From NCBI GenBank assembly GCA_041859095.1, contig JBHEKY010000027.1:74088-138087 (forward strand): DNA of 64,000 nt, in the 5' to 3' direction. The notes beneath the pieces were generated by a model. That model was not told where the DNA came from, did no database searches, and saw nothing but the letters and a program-made list of their open reading frames with translations. The position numbers and the translations under genes are program-made. This DNA comes from UBA1422 sp041859095. Lineage in GTDB: Bacteria > Bacillota > Clostridia > Peptostreptococcales > Anaerovoracaceae. Positions 34,231-43,299 of this stretch are shown here, one piece after another. The stretch's first letter is position 1, and each line of letters starts with the position of its first letter.

Positions 34231-35628
34231 ATGAGACTTGGATACGATTTAACAATTGAACAATCACAACGGCTCATTATGACTCCTGAGTTGATACAGG
34301 CAATCCAAATATTGCAGTTCAACACCCAGGAGTTAGATTCGTTTGTCTCAGAACAGCTGCTGACCAATCCGGTTTTGGAGCCGGCACCTCATGAAGATGA
34401 TCGCACCCCCGAGGGGGAAGTGATAAAACCTCTGGACGAGCACAAGGATCCACTCAGTGAATACATCCGTGAACGTGGCTACGATGACCCCGGATACAAG
34501 CAGCCCCAATACGACAGGGACGACAAGGATTATTCATTTGAGCAGTATGTGAGCACAGATATCACTTTGTCGGAACATCTGATGTTCCAATTGCAGTTTG
34601 CATCAGGTAGCCGTGCATGCAGAAATATTGGAAGATACGTCATTGAATCACTGGACCAAAATGGATATATGACATCCACTGAAGATGAAATTGCAGAAGC
34701 GCTGAGCACTACCCCCCAAAACGTTAGGAAAGTACTGGATTTAATCCGCACCTTCGACCCTGTTGGCGTCGGCGCTCAAAACCTGTCTCAGTGCTTACTG
34801 ATTCAATTGGATAACAGAAGCATGATGACAAATGAAATCAAGGAGATTGTAACCAACCACCTTGATGACTTGGCAAACAACAGGCTGGCCGTGATAGCCA
34901 AAAGTCTGGGCATCCACGTTCAACGAGTCCAGGAGCTAGGGGATATTATCAAAACCTTGGAACCAAAGCCTGGCCGACAATTTTCCCCTCAGGGGGAAAC
35001 CAGATATATCGTTCCTGATGTGCTGGTCGAAAAACTTGCAGGCGAGTATTTGGTCACCATGAACGATAACAGTGTGCCGCGGCTTATGGTAAGCTCTTAT
35101 TACGAGAATGTTCTTCGCGAATCAAAGAATGACGAGAAACTTCATGATTATCTTTCGGAACGTTTGAATTCCGCCTTATGGCTCATCAACAGCATTGAGC
35201 AAAGAAAACAGACCATTATCAATGTGGTCAAATCCATTGTTCGTTTTCAACGAGACTATTTTGACAAAGGTGACAAATACCTAAAAACTCTGACCTTGAA
35301 GCAGGTTGCCGAAGAAGTGGGCATCCACGAATCTACGGTCAGCCGTTCCATCAATGGCAAATATATGCAGTGCCCCAGAGGGGTGCTTGAGTTAAAGTTC
35401 TTTTTTTCTGCAGGCGTATCAGACTGGCAGGGTGAGGGGATTTCTTCCAACAGCATCAAAACTCATTTGCGTGAAATCATCGAATCCGAAGACCTCAAAT
35501 CGCCTTATAGCGATCAGGATTTGGTTGAAATTCTCAAGGATCGGGGCATCGATATCTCAAGAAGGACCATTGCCAAATACCGGGATGAGATGCGAATTTT
35601 GTCATCATCCCGCCGAAAGCGTTTCTAA
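34231..35628 (+). CDS. rpoN: RNA polymerase sigma-54 factor
   Basis: A 465-residue sigma-54 that directs transcription from -24/-12 promoters with AAA+ enhancer-binding proteins. Region I is Gln/Leu-rich (LTIEQSQRLIMTPELIQAIQILQFNTQEL), an acidic Region II follows, then the core-binding domain (about 115-300), the helix-turn-helix (VAEEVGIHESTVSRSINGKYMQCPRG) and the RpoN box (ISRRTIAKYRDEMRI). It sits directly upstream of the glycolytic genes, where many Bacilli and Clostridia carry the regulator CggR, often next to rpoN/sigL. No cggR is present. No enhancer-binding protein gene and no clear -24/-12 promoter was noticed in this window. Confidence 0.95.
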   Translation: MRLGYDLTIEQSQRLIMTPELIQAIQILQFNTQELDSFVSEQLLTNPVLEPAPHEDDRTPEGEVIKPLDEHKDPLSEYIRERGYDDPGYKQPQYDRDDKDYSFEQYVSTDITLSEHLMFQLQFASGSRACRNIGRYVIESLDQNGYMTSTEDEIAEALSTTPQNVRKVLDLIRTFDPVGVGAQNLSQCLLIQLDNRSMMTNEIKEIVTNHLDDLANNRLAVIAKSLGIHVQRVQELGDIIKTLEPKPGRQFSPQGETRYIVPDVLVEKLAGEYLVTMNDNSVPRLMVSSYYENVLRESKNDEKLHDYLSERLNSALWLINSIEQRKQTIINVVKSIVRFQRDYFDKGDKYLKTLTLKQVAEEVGIHESTVSRSINGKYMQCPRGVLELKFFFSAGVSDWQGEGISSNSIKTHLREIIESEDLKSPYSDQDLVEILKDRGIDISRRTIAKYRDEMRILSSSRRKRF

Positions 35629-35633
35629 ATTAT

Positions 35634-35661
35634 TTGTTAATTTAAAGATAGATGATATATA
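35634..35661 (+). promoter_or_regulatory. candidate gap promoter
   Basis: TTGTTA (35634-35639), a 16-base spacer and TATATA (35656-35661) lie about 50 bases before ATG 35710. Moderate match. Confidence 0.4.
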
Positions 35662-35709
35662 ACTATGCACGCTTCGCTTCCGGCGAGGCAGTACCTAAAG
35701 GAGGAAAAA

Positions 35710-36720
35710 ATGAAAACTAAAGTAGGCATCAATGGTTTCGGAAGAATCGGCAGAAATGCATTTAAAATCGCATTGGGCAGGGACACCAATTTCGAAGTCG
35801 TTGCCATCAATGATTTAACCACACCGGCGACTCTGGCCCACCTATTAAAGTATGACAGCTGCTTTGGCAAGTTCAACGGGACTTGTGAAGCAACCGAGGA
35901 TTCGATTATTGTCAACGGCAATAAGATAAGAATTTTTGCCGAAAAAGATCCTGCTCAAATTCCATGGGACGAATATGGTGTTGAGTTGGTTATGGAATCT
36001 ACTGGGTTTTTCACCTCCAGAGAAGGCGCTTCTAAGCATCTTGGCAAAGGTGTTAAAAAAGTCGTCATTTCAGCCCCAGCCAAAGGGGATGATGCAACTA
36101 TCGTAATGGGTGTTAACCAGGAAACCTATGATCCACAAAACCACCACTTGGTGTCCAATGCCTCCTGCACCACCAACTGCCTTGGCCCAATCGCCAAAGT
36201 ATTGGATCGGGAATTCGGCATTGTCAAAGGTTTGATGACTACCATCCATTCCTACACCAATGACCAAAAAATCCTGGATCTGCCGCATTCTGACTTGAGA
36301 AGAGCAAGAGCAGCAGCCGTTTCTATGATTCCTACCGAAACTGGCGCAGCCAAAGCCATTGGTAGAGTCTTGCCGGCGCTGGATGGTAAACTCAATGGGA
36401 TGGCTATCCGAGTCCCGACTCCTGCGGTATCTGTCGTAGACCTGGTGGTACAACTCGAAAAACCGTTCACCAAAGAAAGCGTTAACGCAGCTATGAAGAA
36501 AGCTTCCGAAACTGATATGAAGGGCATCCTGGGATATTGCGATGAACCACTGGTTTCAGTGGATTTCAAGGGCGACGAGCGGTCTTCTATTTTGGACTCT
36601 ATCTGCACCATGGGTATGGGGGACGACATGCTAAAGGTTGTATCTTGGTATGACAATGAATGGGGTTTCTCCAACCGTATTGTAGACCTGATTGATTATA
36701 TGATTTCCAAGGGAATATAA
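35710..36720 (+). CDS. gap: glyceraldehyde-3-phosphate dehydrogenase, type I
   Basis: A 336-residue glycolytic enzyme that oxidises and phosphorylates glyceraldehyde 3-phosphate with NAD+. The Rossmann motif INGFGRIGRN, the NAD-type Asn34-Asp35 in VAINDLT, and the catalytic Cys153 in SNASCTTNCL with the following His/Thr regions are all intact, as is SWYDNEWGFSNR at the end. ATG 35710 follows AAAGGAGG; the in-frame start at 35665 only adds a non-family extension. It heads gap-pgk-tpiA, with 44 and 1 base gaps. Confidence 0.96.
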   Translation: MKTKVGINGFGRIGRNAFKIALGRDTNFEVVAINDLTTPATLAHLLKYDSCFGKFNGTCEATEDSIIVNGNKIRIFAEKDPAQIPWDEYGVELVMESTGFFTSREGASKHLGKGVKKVVISAPAKGDDATIVMGVNQETYDPQNHHLVSNASCTTNCLGPIAKVLDREFGIVKGLMTTIHSYTNDQKILDLPHSDLRRARAAAVSMIPTETGAAKAIGRVLPALDGKLNGMAIRVPTPAVSVVDLVVQLEKPFTKESVNAAMKKASETDMKGILGYCDEPLVSVDFKGDERSSILDSICTMGMGDDMLKVVSWYDNEWGFSNRIVDLIDYMISKGI

Positions 36721-36764
36721 ATATTAAAGGAATATGAGACGGAAAGGGAATTAGGCAATATAAA

Positions 36765-37949
36765 GTGAAAAAAACGATAAAACATATTGATGTTCGAGGC
36801 AAACGTATTCTGGTTAGGGTGGACTTTAATGTACCCATGCGGGAAGGAATTATCACCAACGATATCCGAATCGTTGCCGCTATTCCTACAATCAATTACT
36901 TGATTGAGCATGACGCCAAAGTCATTTTGATGTCTCACCTTGGCAGACCTGACGGAAAACCGGATCCGGCACTCTCCCTTAAACCGGTGGCACGAAGGTT
37001 GGAACAAATGATAGGACGGAGGGTTGTATTTATCCCCAGTGAAAAAGTGGTGGATGAAGAAGTTAAGGCGGCAGCTTTAGCCCTGGCACCAGGCCAAGTC
37101 ATGCTTCTTGAAAACACAAGATTTCGAGCGGAAGACACGGCAAACGCGGAGCCTTTCACTTCTGAACTTGCCGGCTTGGGCGAAATCTTTGTCAATGATG
37201 CCTTTGGTACGGCTCATCGAAAGAATAGTTCAACCACTGGGGTAGCAAAATACCTGCCAGCTGTTTCCGGCTTCCTAATCGAAAAAGAAGTAAAGTATAT
37301 GGGGCATATTTTGGAAGCACCTGCCCGGCCGTTTGTGGCCATCATTGGCGGAGCTAAAGTGGGAGATAAGATTCTTGTCATTGAAAACCTACTAAAAAAA
37401 GTGGATAAGCTGATTATTGGCGGTGGCATGGCGTATACATTTTTTAAGGCCCAAGGCTATGAAATCGGGAAATCTATTTTAGACAAAGACAATGTGAACC
37501 TGGCGGCCAACCTTCTAAAACAGGCGGAGGCATCAGGTGTCCAATTACTTCTACCGATAGATACTGTGTGTGCGGCGGAGTTTTCCAACGAATCACCCAA
37601 AGCGGTATATGACATCACAGAAATCCCCGCATACATGATGGGACTGGATATTGGGCCCAAAACCTGTGAGCTGTTCACGAAAGCAATGAATGGCGCTGCA
37701 ACAATCTTCTGGAATGGCCCCATGGGTGTGTTCGAGATGGATAATTTTGCAGATGGCACCCGTGCCGTAGCTGAAGCCATGGCCAATAGTGATGCCGTGA
37801 CCATTATCGGTGGAGGAGACTCGGCGGCCGCATTGGAGAAATTCGGTCTACAATATGACATGACTCATATCACCACCGGGGGCGGCGCGTCGCTGGAGTT
37901 TTTAGAAGGCAAGGAATTGCCTGGCATCGCAGTATTGGAGGACAAGTAG
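36765..37949 (+). CDS. pgk: phosphoglycerate kinase
   Basis: A 394-residue glycolytic kinase that makes ATP from 1,3-bisphosphoglycerate. Motifs are VRVDFNVPM near the start, SHLGRPDG, ENTRF, FVNDAFGTAHRKNSSTTG, the ATP-site stretch GGAKVGDKI, and FWNGPMGVFE with GGGDSAAA near the end. The start is GTG 36765, with only a weak AGG nine bases upstream, so initiation may depend on the upstream gap reading. Otherwise normal. Confidence 0.96.
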   Translation: MKKTIKHIDVRGKRILVRVDFNVPMREGIITNDIRIVAAIPTINYLIEHDAKVILMSHLGRPDGKPDPALSLKPVARRLEQMIGRRVVFIPSEKVVDEEVKAAALALAPGQVMLLENTRFRAEDTANAEPFTSELAGLGEIFVNDAFGTAHRKNSSTTGVAKYLPAVSGFLIEKEVKYMGHILEAPARPFVAIIGGAKVGDKILVIENLLKKVDKLIIGGGMAYTFFKAQGYEIGKSILDKDNVNLAANLLKQAEASGVQLLLPIDTVCAAEFSNESPKAVYDITEIPAYMMGLDIGPKTCELFTKAMNGAATIFWNGPMGVFEMDNFADGTRAVAEAMANSDAVTIIGGGDSAAALEKFGLQYDMTHITTGGGASLEFLEGKELPGIAVLEDK

Positions 37950-37950
37950 A

Positions 37951-38697
37951 ATGAGAATCCCTTTCATCGCCGGTAACTGGAAAATGTTCAAGACCCAGAA
38001 GGAAGCAAGGGCTTTTGCTGAAGAATTCAAACAACTCTATAGGGGTACAGATGTGCGGGCGGCGATTTGCGCTCCTTATCTGGATTTGCCTTTGCTGGTG
38101 GAATGCTTTGCAGGAAATTCCATTAAGGTTGGCGCACAGAATGTTCATTTTGCCGAAGAAGGTGCATATACCGGGGAAGTTTCGGTTGCCATGCTTGAAG
38201 AAATAGGGGTAGACTACTGTGTTGTCGGCCACTCAGAGCGACGTCAGTATTTTAGCGAGACCGATGAAACCGTCAACAAAAAGTTGCACGCCCTGTTTGC
38301 ATCTTCCATCCTTCCTATTCTATGTATCGGAGAAGTGCTGGAAGAACGTGATGCAGGAAAGGCACATGAGGTGGTTGAAAACCAATTGACAAAGGATCTT
38401 GCAGGTCTTTCATCAGAACAGGTTTCTAGTTTGACCATCGCGTATGAGCCAGTCTGGGCCATTGGTACCGGACGGAACGCAACACCGGATCAAGCCGACG
38501 AAATGTGTGGGTTCATTCGTGATATGATTGAAAAACTATACGATGAAACCATAGGTGATCGAGTTGTGATTCAGTATGGAGGCAGTGTCAAACCCAGCAA
38601 TGCAACAGACTTAATGAACATGCCTGAAATTGACGGCGCGCTGGTAGGCGGAGCCAGTTTGAATCCCAGAGACTTTATGGATATCATCGAATTTTAA
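37951..38697 (+). CDS. tpiA: triosephosphate isomerase
   Basis: A 248-residue TIM-barrel enzyme that interconverts dihydroxyacetone phosphate and glyceraldehyde 3-phosphate. Substrate Lys11 is in AGNWKMFK, the electrophilic His in VVGHSERR, the catalytic Glu in AYEPVWAIGTG, and the phosphate-binding tail in YGGSVKPSN and GALVGGASL. It starts 1 base after the pgk stop, with TTGGAGG as ribosome-binding site. The usual gpmI and eno genes do not follow; secG comes next. Confidence 0.96.
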   Translation: MRIPFIAGNWKMFKTQKEARAFAEEFKQLYRGTDVRAAICAPYLDLPLLVECFAGNSIKVGAQNVHFAEEGAYTGEVSVAMLEEIGVDYCVVGHSERRQYFSETDETVNKKLHALFASSILPILCIGEVLEERDAGKAHEVVENQLTKDLAGLSSEQVSSLTIAYEPVWAIGTGRNATPDQADEMCGFIRDMIEKLYDETIGDRVVIQYGGSVKPSNATDLMNMPEIDGALVGGASLNPRDFMDIIEF

Positions 38698-38700
38698 GTG

Positions 38701-38729
38701 TTGATTTTTATGGGGTCCTATGGTAAACT
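38701..38729 (+). promoter_or_regulatory. candidate secG promoter
   Basis: TTGATT (38701-38706), a 17-base spacer and TAAACT (38724-38729). A small GGCGG/CCGCC hairpin (38744-38758) lies in the leader before the AGGAGG ribosome-binding site. Confidence 0.45.
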
Positions 38730-38780
38730 CTAGTGGTTATTGTGGCGGGAAAACCGCCTCATCCAACAGGAGGAATTCAA

Positions 38781-39008
38781 ATGATATTTTTGAAAATAGT
38801 ATTGGTTGTTGCAAGCTTAATACTTATTGGCAGCATCTTGCTTCAATCCAGTAATAGTGCAGGTTTGTCCGGTGCCATCGGTGGTGGTGCGGAGCAACTT
38901 TTCGGAAAGAAAAGAGCCAGAGGATACGATGCCTTGCTATCCAAGATTTCTACAGTCGGCGCAGTACTGTTCATTCTATTGTCTTTGGTCATTGTGACCC
39001 TTGAATAA
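38781..39008 (+). CDS. secG: preprotein translocase subunit SecG
   Basis: A 75-residue membrane protein with two helices (residues 2-22 and 52-72) joined by a Gly-rich loop, SSNSAGLSGAIGGGAEQLFGKKRARGYD, the hallmark of SecG. It assists SecYE/SecA in protein export. ATG 38781 follows AGGAGGA; an in-frame upstream start at 38733 is not needed. Placement after tpiA and near rnr is common in Firmicutes. Confidence 0.93.
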   Translation: MIFLKIVLVVASLILIGSILLQSSNSAGLSGAIGGGAEQLFGKKRARGYDALLSKISTVGAVLFILLSLVIVTLE

Positions 39009-39064
39009 TAATGACAACCGCCTATGAACAAGTTTCTAATTTAGTTATCATATTCACTCAAATA

Positions 39065-39093
39065 ATAAGAGGCGTCTTTGCGATGCCTCTTAT
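39065..39093 (+). terminator. hairpin between secG and hppA
   Basis: ATAAGAGGC (39065-39073) and GCCTCTTAT (39085-39093) form a perfect 9-bp stem with an 11-base loop but no T-run, so its role (weak terminator or leader structure) is uncertain. Confidence 0.45.
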
Positions 39094-39119
39094 CGAAGTG
39101 TAAGGAGGAAGTTAGTATT

Positions 39120-41141
39120 ATGTTTATCACCATGCAAGTACTTACAATTCTAGTGCCGATTGCAGCTCTACTTGGCTTAGCAGTGGCATACGGGTTGTCA
39201 GCCTGGATTAACAAGGCTGAAGAAGGAACCGACAGAATGAAAGAAATAGCCGGCTTTATACGTGAAGGGGCAATGGCCTTCCTTCGCCGTGAATACAAAG
39301 CAATGGCTGTTGTCATCGTAGTTGTATTCCTATTGATAGGCTTGGCGATTAGCTGGGTAACAGCAGGACTTTATGTCTTCGGTGCCTTGCTTTCCGTAGC
39401 AGCAGGATTCTTTGGAATGCGGGTTGCCACCAAAGGCAACGTAAGAACAGCTTACGCCGCCCAACAAAGCGGAATGGGCAAAGCCCTCAAAATTGCGTTC
39501 CGAAGTGGAGCGGTGATGGGCCTTTGTGTTACCGGCTTAGGACTATTTGGACTTGGAATCATATTTGTATTTATGGGTCTGGATTCTGTACAAGTCATAA
39601 CCGGGTTTGGACTTGGAGCCTCTTCCATGGCGTTGTTTGGCAGAGTTGGTGGTGGTATTTATACCAAAGCTGCTGACGTCGGCGCAGACCTGGTTGGCAA
39701 AGTCGAAGCTGGCATCCCAGAAGATGATCCCCGAAATCCCGCTGTCATTGCTGACAACGTAGGCGATAATGTGGGCGACGTTGCTGGGATGGGATCTGAC
39801 TTGTTTGAATCCTATGTTGGATCCATTATTTCAGCCATTACCCTGGCCGCTGTTGCTGCAGCCAACTCGGGAGGAGCTTTTGACATAACATCTGCGGCTG
39901 TATTCCCCTTGCTATTGGCAGCCATCGGGATCATCGCTTCCATCATCGGAATCATGATGGTTCGAGGTAAGGAAGGCGGTAATCCGGCAGCAGCTTTGAA
40001 TTTGGGAACTTATATCAGTGGTGCTATCGTCATCATTGCGTCCTTCATCCTCAGCAAACTAATGTTGGGAAGTTTGAACTATGCCTATGCAATTGTTGGC
40101 GGACTGTTGGTCGGTATCGCCATTGGCAAAATTACCGAGATTTATACCTCCAGTGATTACAAACACGTAAAGAAAATTGCGGAACAATGCCAGACTGGCC
40201 CGGCAACCACTATTATTTCCGGTTTTGCTGTCGGCATGCTCTCCACCGTTTGGCCCATTATGTTTATTGCTGCAGGCATCTATATTTCATATGCGGCTGC
40301 AGGGATGTACGGCATTGCGCTGGCTGCGGTTGGCATGCTTTCTACCACTGGAATGGTTGTTGCGGTTGATGCATACGGCCCGGTATCTGATAATGCCGGA
40401 GGTATTGCAGAAATGTCCGAACTGCCTCCCGAAGTCAGAAAAATCACAGACAAATTGGACGCGGTTGGAAACACAACCGCTGCCATCGGCAAAGGATTTG
40501 CCATTGGTTCCGCAGCATTGACTGCGCTAGCACTATTTGCATCCTATGCGACAGTAGCCGAATTAGACGAAATCAGCTTGCTGGAGCCCATTGTCATTGT
40601 TGGACTCTTTATAGGCGGCGTACTGCCATTCTTGTTCTCTGCCATGACCATGAATTCCGTAGGCAAGGCTGCATACCAAATGATTGAAGAAGTCAGACGC
40701 CAGTTCAGAGATGACAAAGGCATTATGGCCGGTACTTCTAAACCGGATTACTCCAGATGTGTTGACATCTCCACCAAAGCGGCACTCAAAGAGATGGTTG
40801 CCCCTGGTTTGATGGCAATTCTAGCGCCTCTATTGGTGGGTATCATTCTTGGCCCAGTCGCCCTTGGCGGCATGCTTGCAGGCGCAGTCCTGGCAGGAGT
40901 ATTGCTTGCCATCATGATGGCCAATGCGGGTGGAGCATGGGATAATGCCAAGAAATATATTGAAGAAGGTCATTTTGGTGGAAAAGGTTCAGATCCCCAT
41001 CATGCAGCAGTCGTTGGCGATACCGTAGGCGATCCGTTCAAGGACACTTCCGGTCCGTCCATCAACATCCTTATCAAGCTGATGACCATTGTCTCTTTGG
41101 TATTTGCGCCAATCTTTGTAAGCATCGGCGGACTACTATAG
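39120..41141 (+). CDS. hppA: membrane-bound ion-pumping pyrophosphatase, K+-stimulated type
   Basis: A 673-residue integral membrane pyrophosphatase with about 16 helices that couples PPi hydrolysis to H+ and/or Na+ export. The PPi/Mg site shows GGGIYTKAADVGADLVGKVEAGIPEDDPRNPAVIADNVGDNVGDVAG as successive short motifs (GADLVGK, DDPRNP, DNVGDNVGD) and the C-terminal AVVGDTVGDPFKDTSGPS. The motif NTTAAIGKG has Ala rather than Lys at the position that separates K+-dependent from K+-independent enzymes, so K+ stimulation is expected. Whether Na+ or H+ is pumped cannot be settled by eye. ATG 39120 has AAGGAGG upstream. A terminator follows at 41175-41204. Confidence 0.95.
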   Translation: MFITMQVLTILVPIAALLGLAVAYGLSAWINKAEEGTDRMKEIAGFIREGAMAFLRREYKAMAVVIVVVFLLIGLAISWVTAGLYVFGALLSVAAGFFGMRVATKGNVRTAYAAQQSGMGKALKIAFRSGAVMGLCVTGLGLFGLGIIFVFMGLDSVQVITGFGLGASSMALFGRVGGGIYTKAADVGADLVGKVEAGIPEDDPRNPAVIADNVGDNVGDVAGMGSDLFESYVGSIISAITLAAVAAANSGGAFDITSAAVFPLLLAAIGIIASIIGIMMVRGKEGGNPAAALNLGTYISGAIVIIASFILSKLMLGSLNYAYAIVGGLLVGIAIGKITEIYTSSDYKHVKKIAEQCQTGPATTIISGFAVGMLSTVWPIMFIAAGIYISYAAAGMYGIALAAVGMLSTTGMVVAVDAYGPVSDNAGGIAEMSELPPEVRKITDKLDAVGNTTAAIGKGFAIGSAALTALALFASYATVAELDEISLLEPIVIVGLFIGGVLPFLFSAMTMNSVGKAAYQMIEEVRRQFRDDKGIMAGTSKPDYSRCVDISTKAALKEMVAPGLMAILAPLLVGIILGPVALGGMLAGAVLAGVLLAIMMANAGGAWDNAKKYIEEGHFGGKGSDPHHAAVVGDTVGDPFKDTSGPSINILIKLMTIVSLVFAPIFVSIGGLL

Positions 41142-41174
41142 ACAAGACAATTAGCCCTATACGTACATCAAATG

Positions 41175-41204
41175 AGGACAGGCGAAGAACGCCTGTCCTT
41201 TTTT
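41175..41204 (+). terminator. terminator after hppA
   Basis: AGGACAGGCG (41175-41184) and CGCCTGTCCT (41190-41199) form a perfect 10-bp stem with a 5-base loop, followed by a T-run. Confidence 0.92.
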
Positions 41205-41229
41205 ATTGAGAATGTGGTATGATGAGGCT

Positions 41230-43212
41230 ATGAATAAGAAAAAATATATGGGTCATGCATCCAAAAAACAGAATAAAAACTCGACGCTCATCGCTGGAAC
41301 CATGCAAAAGCATAAGAAGGGCTTTGGCTTCCTGCTGCCCGATGAGGGGGATGACATTTTTATCCCTTGGTCTTCCATGAACGGTGCCATGAACGGCGAC
41401 CGGGTTGAGGTCAGATTACTGCCCGAAAGCCCCTGGAAAGCAGGAAAAGAAGGCGCTAAAGAAGGTGCCGTGATAAACATCCTATCCCGGGGTGTTACGG
41501 AAGTAGTGGGTACCTTTGAAAAAAGTAATAAGTTCGGATTTGTGGTTCCCGACGACAAACGGGTAGGGGAAGACATTTTCATCCCCAAACGAAATTTTGG
41601 TGGAGCGGAGCGGGGCGACAAGGTGGTGGCCATCATCACCAAATATCCGGACAAATCCAATAGTGGACAGGGTAGCATTATAGAAATTATCAGCCGCAAG
41701 GGGGATACGGGTGGAGACATCAAATCTCTCATCCGAAGCTATGGGCTAACCGAAACGTTCCCCAAAAAGGTGGCAGACGAAGCGGCTGCCCTTTCCACCC
41801 GGGGAATTTTATTGGAAGACTTGGTGGGCAGACGAGATCTTCGAGGTCAGGTTGTATTCACGATTGATGGTGCGGATGCCATGGACTTTGATGATGCGGT
41901 TTCCCTTACCATGCTCCCCAACGGGAATGCCCTGCTGGGGGTTCATATCGCCGACGTAACCCACTATGTAGCAGAAAACAGCCCATTAGACAAAGAGGCA
42001 CTGAACCGTGGCACAAGCGTCTATTTGCTGAATCGTGTTGTGCCCATGCTACCTAAGAATTTATCCAATGGCATATGTAGCCTCAATCCGTTTGAGGATC
42101 GACTGACTATGTCGGTGGATATTGAACTGGATCAAAATGGGAAGGTTCTTCGATCGGACTTATATGAAAGTGTAATCCGTTCCAACGCCCGATTTATCTA
42201 CGATGACGTCTCGGACTACCTGGAATCCGGAAAACCCTTTTCAAGTGATGTCGCTTCCAACATTCCCGAGGTCCTGACACAAATGGCCAAGGTTGCCAAG
42301 CTGCTGGCTGCACGACGAGATCAACGGGGAAGCATTGACTTTGATTTGGACGAAGCCCATATTCAATTGGATAAAAGCGGGATCCCTGTGGACATCGGCA
42401 TTGCGGAGCGAAGAACTGCAAACCGACTGATTGAAGAATTTATGCTTCTGGCCAACGAAGTGGTGGCAGAGCGGTTTGCAAAGATGCAAACACCATTTGT
42501 GTATAGAGTCCATGAACGACCCTCTGTTGAGAAGATACAGGAACTCAGACTTTTCCTCAATGGCCTGGGCATGAGCTTCCCAAATGAAGCTGACGTCATC
42601 CGACCTGCAATGTTAAAAGCAACGTTAAAACAATCGGTGGGACAGCCCTTTGAACGGGTAGTACATACTGTTACCCTCCGGTCTATGCAAAAGGCCGTAT
42701 ATGATGTGAACTGCACCGGACATTTTGGTCTGGCGCTTCGATACTACTGTCATTTTACGTCTCCAATCAGGAGATATCCAGACCTGATGATTCATAGAAT
42801 TATTAAGGCATTTTTGCACGAGAACTGGGACGCAAAAGCCAAACGGCATTTCCAGAAGGCTGCAGCCGAAGCGGCAACCCAATCCTCTGCCAGAGAGAAA
42901 CTCTCCGTTGAAATCGAGCGGGAAGCAGAAAAAATGAAAAAGGCGGAGTACATGACCTTCCATTTAGGGGAAGTGTTGCCTGGCGTTATCAGTGGAGTGG
43001 GACACTTCGGTGTTTTTGTTGAACTGGAAAACACCGTGGAAGGCTTGATTAGAATGGCTGCGCTGGAAGATGATTTTTACGATTATGAGCCTGAAAAGCA
43101 TCGACTGGTTGGAAGACGCAAACAAAAAACCTTCACCCTTGGAGACAAGATTACGGTGAAGGTTGCAGCTGCCGATCCAGATGAGCGAACTGTGGATTTC
43201 AAATTACAATAG
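41230..43212 (+). CDS. rnr: ribonuclease R
   Basis: A 660-residue 3'-5' exoribonuclease of the RNB family. Two cold-shock-like domains (about 25-75 with KHKKGFGFLLPDEG, and 100-145 with SNKFGFVVPDD) precede the RNB catalytic domain. There TIDGADAMDFDDAVSL holds the Mg-binding Asp cluster, and HFTSPIRRYPDLMIHR is the second signature. A C-terminal S1 domain (about 580-650, VLPGVISGVGHFGVFVELENTVEGLI) follows. The N-terminal winged helix of the longest RNase R forms is missing, giving a compact protein. ATG 41230 follows GATGAGG; in-frame TTG 41206 overlaps the preceding terminator. smpB, a frequent neighbour, does not follow. Confidence 0.93.
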   Translation: MNKKKYMGHASKKQNKNSTLIAGTMQKHKKGFGFLLPDEGDDIFIPWSSMNGAMNGDRVEVRLLPESPWKAGKEGAKEGAVINILSRGVTEVVGTFEKSNKFGFVVPDDKRVGEDIFIPKRNFGGAERGDKVVAIITKYPDKSNSGQGSIIEIISRKGDTGGDIKSLIRSYGLTETFPKKVADEAAALSTRGILLEDLVGRRDLRGQVVFTIDGADAMDFDDAVSLTMLPNGNALLGVHIADVTHYVAENSPLDKEALNRGTSVYLLNRVVPMLPKNLSNGICSLNPFEDRLTMSVDIELDQNGKVLRSDLYESVIRSNARFIYDDVSDYLESGKPFSSDVASNIPEVLTQMAKVAKLLAARRDQRGSIDFDLDEAHIQLDKSGIPVDIGIAERRTANRLIEEFMLLANEVVAERFAKMQTPFVYRVHERPSVEKIQELRLFLNGLGMSFPNEADVIRPAMLKATLKQSVGQPFERVVHTVTLRSMQKAVYDVNCTGHFGLALRYYCHFTSPIRRYPDLMIHRIIKAFLHENWDAKAKRHFQKAAAEAATQSSAREKLSVEIEREAEKMKKAEYMTFHLGEVLPGVISGVGHFGVFVELENTVEGLIRMAALEDDFYDYEPEKHRLVGRRKQKTFTLGDKITVKVAAADPDERTVDFKLQ

Positions 43213-43242
43213 CCAAAGAGATATGACGAAACATAATGATGG

Positions 43243-43277
43243 ATACACGCCTACCAGGGCGTGTATTTTACTTTTTA
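43243..43277 (+). terminator. terminator after rnr
   Basis: ATACACGCC (43243-43251) and GGCGTGTAT (43258-43266) form a 9-bp stem followed by TTTACTTTTT. It lies between convergent rnr and trkH. Confidence 0.8.
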
Positions 43278-43299
43278 AAGACTGCGGCAGATGTGCTGG

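Noticed and set aside
35629..35709. A sigma-54 (-24/-12) promoter controlling gap
   Set aside because: No TGGCAC-N5-TTGC-like sequence was found in this interval; a weak sigma-A-like promoter fits better.
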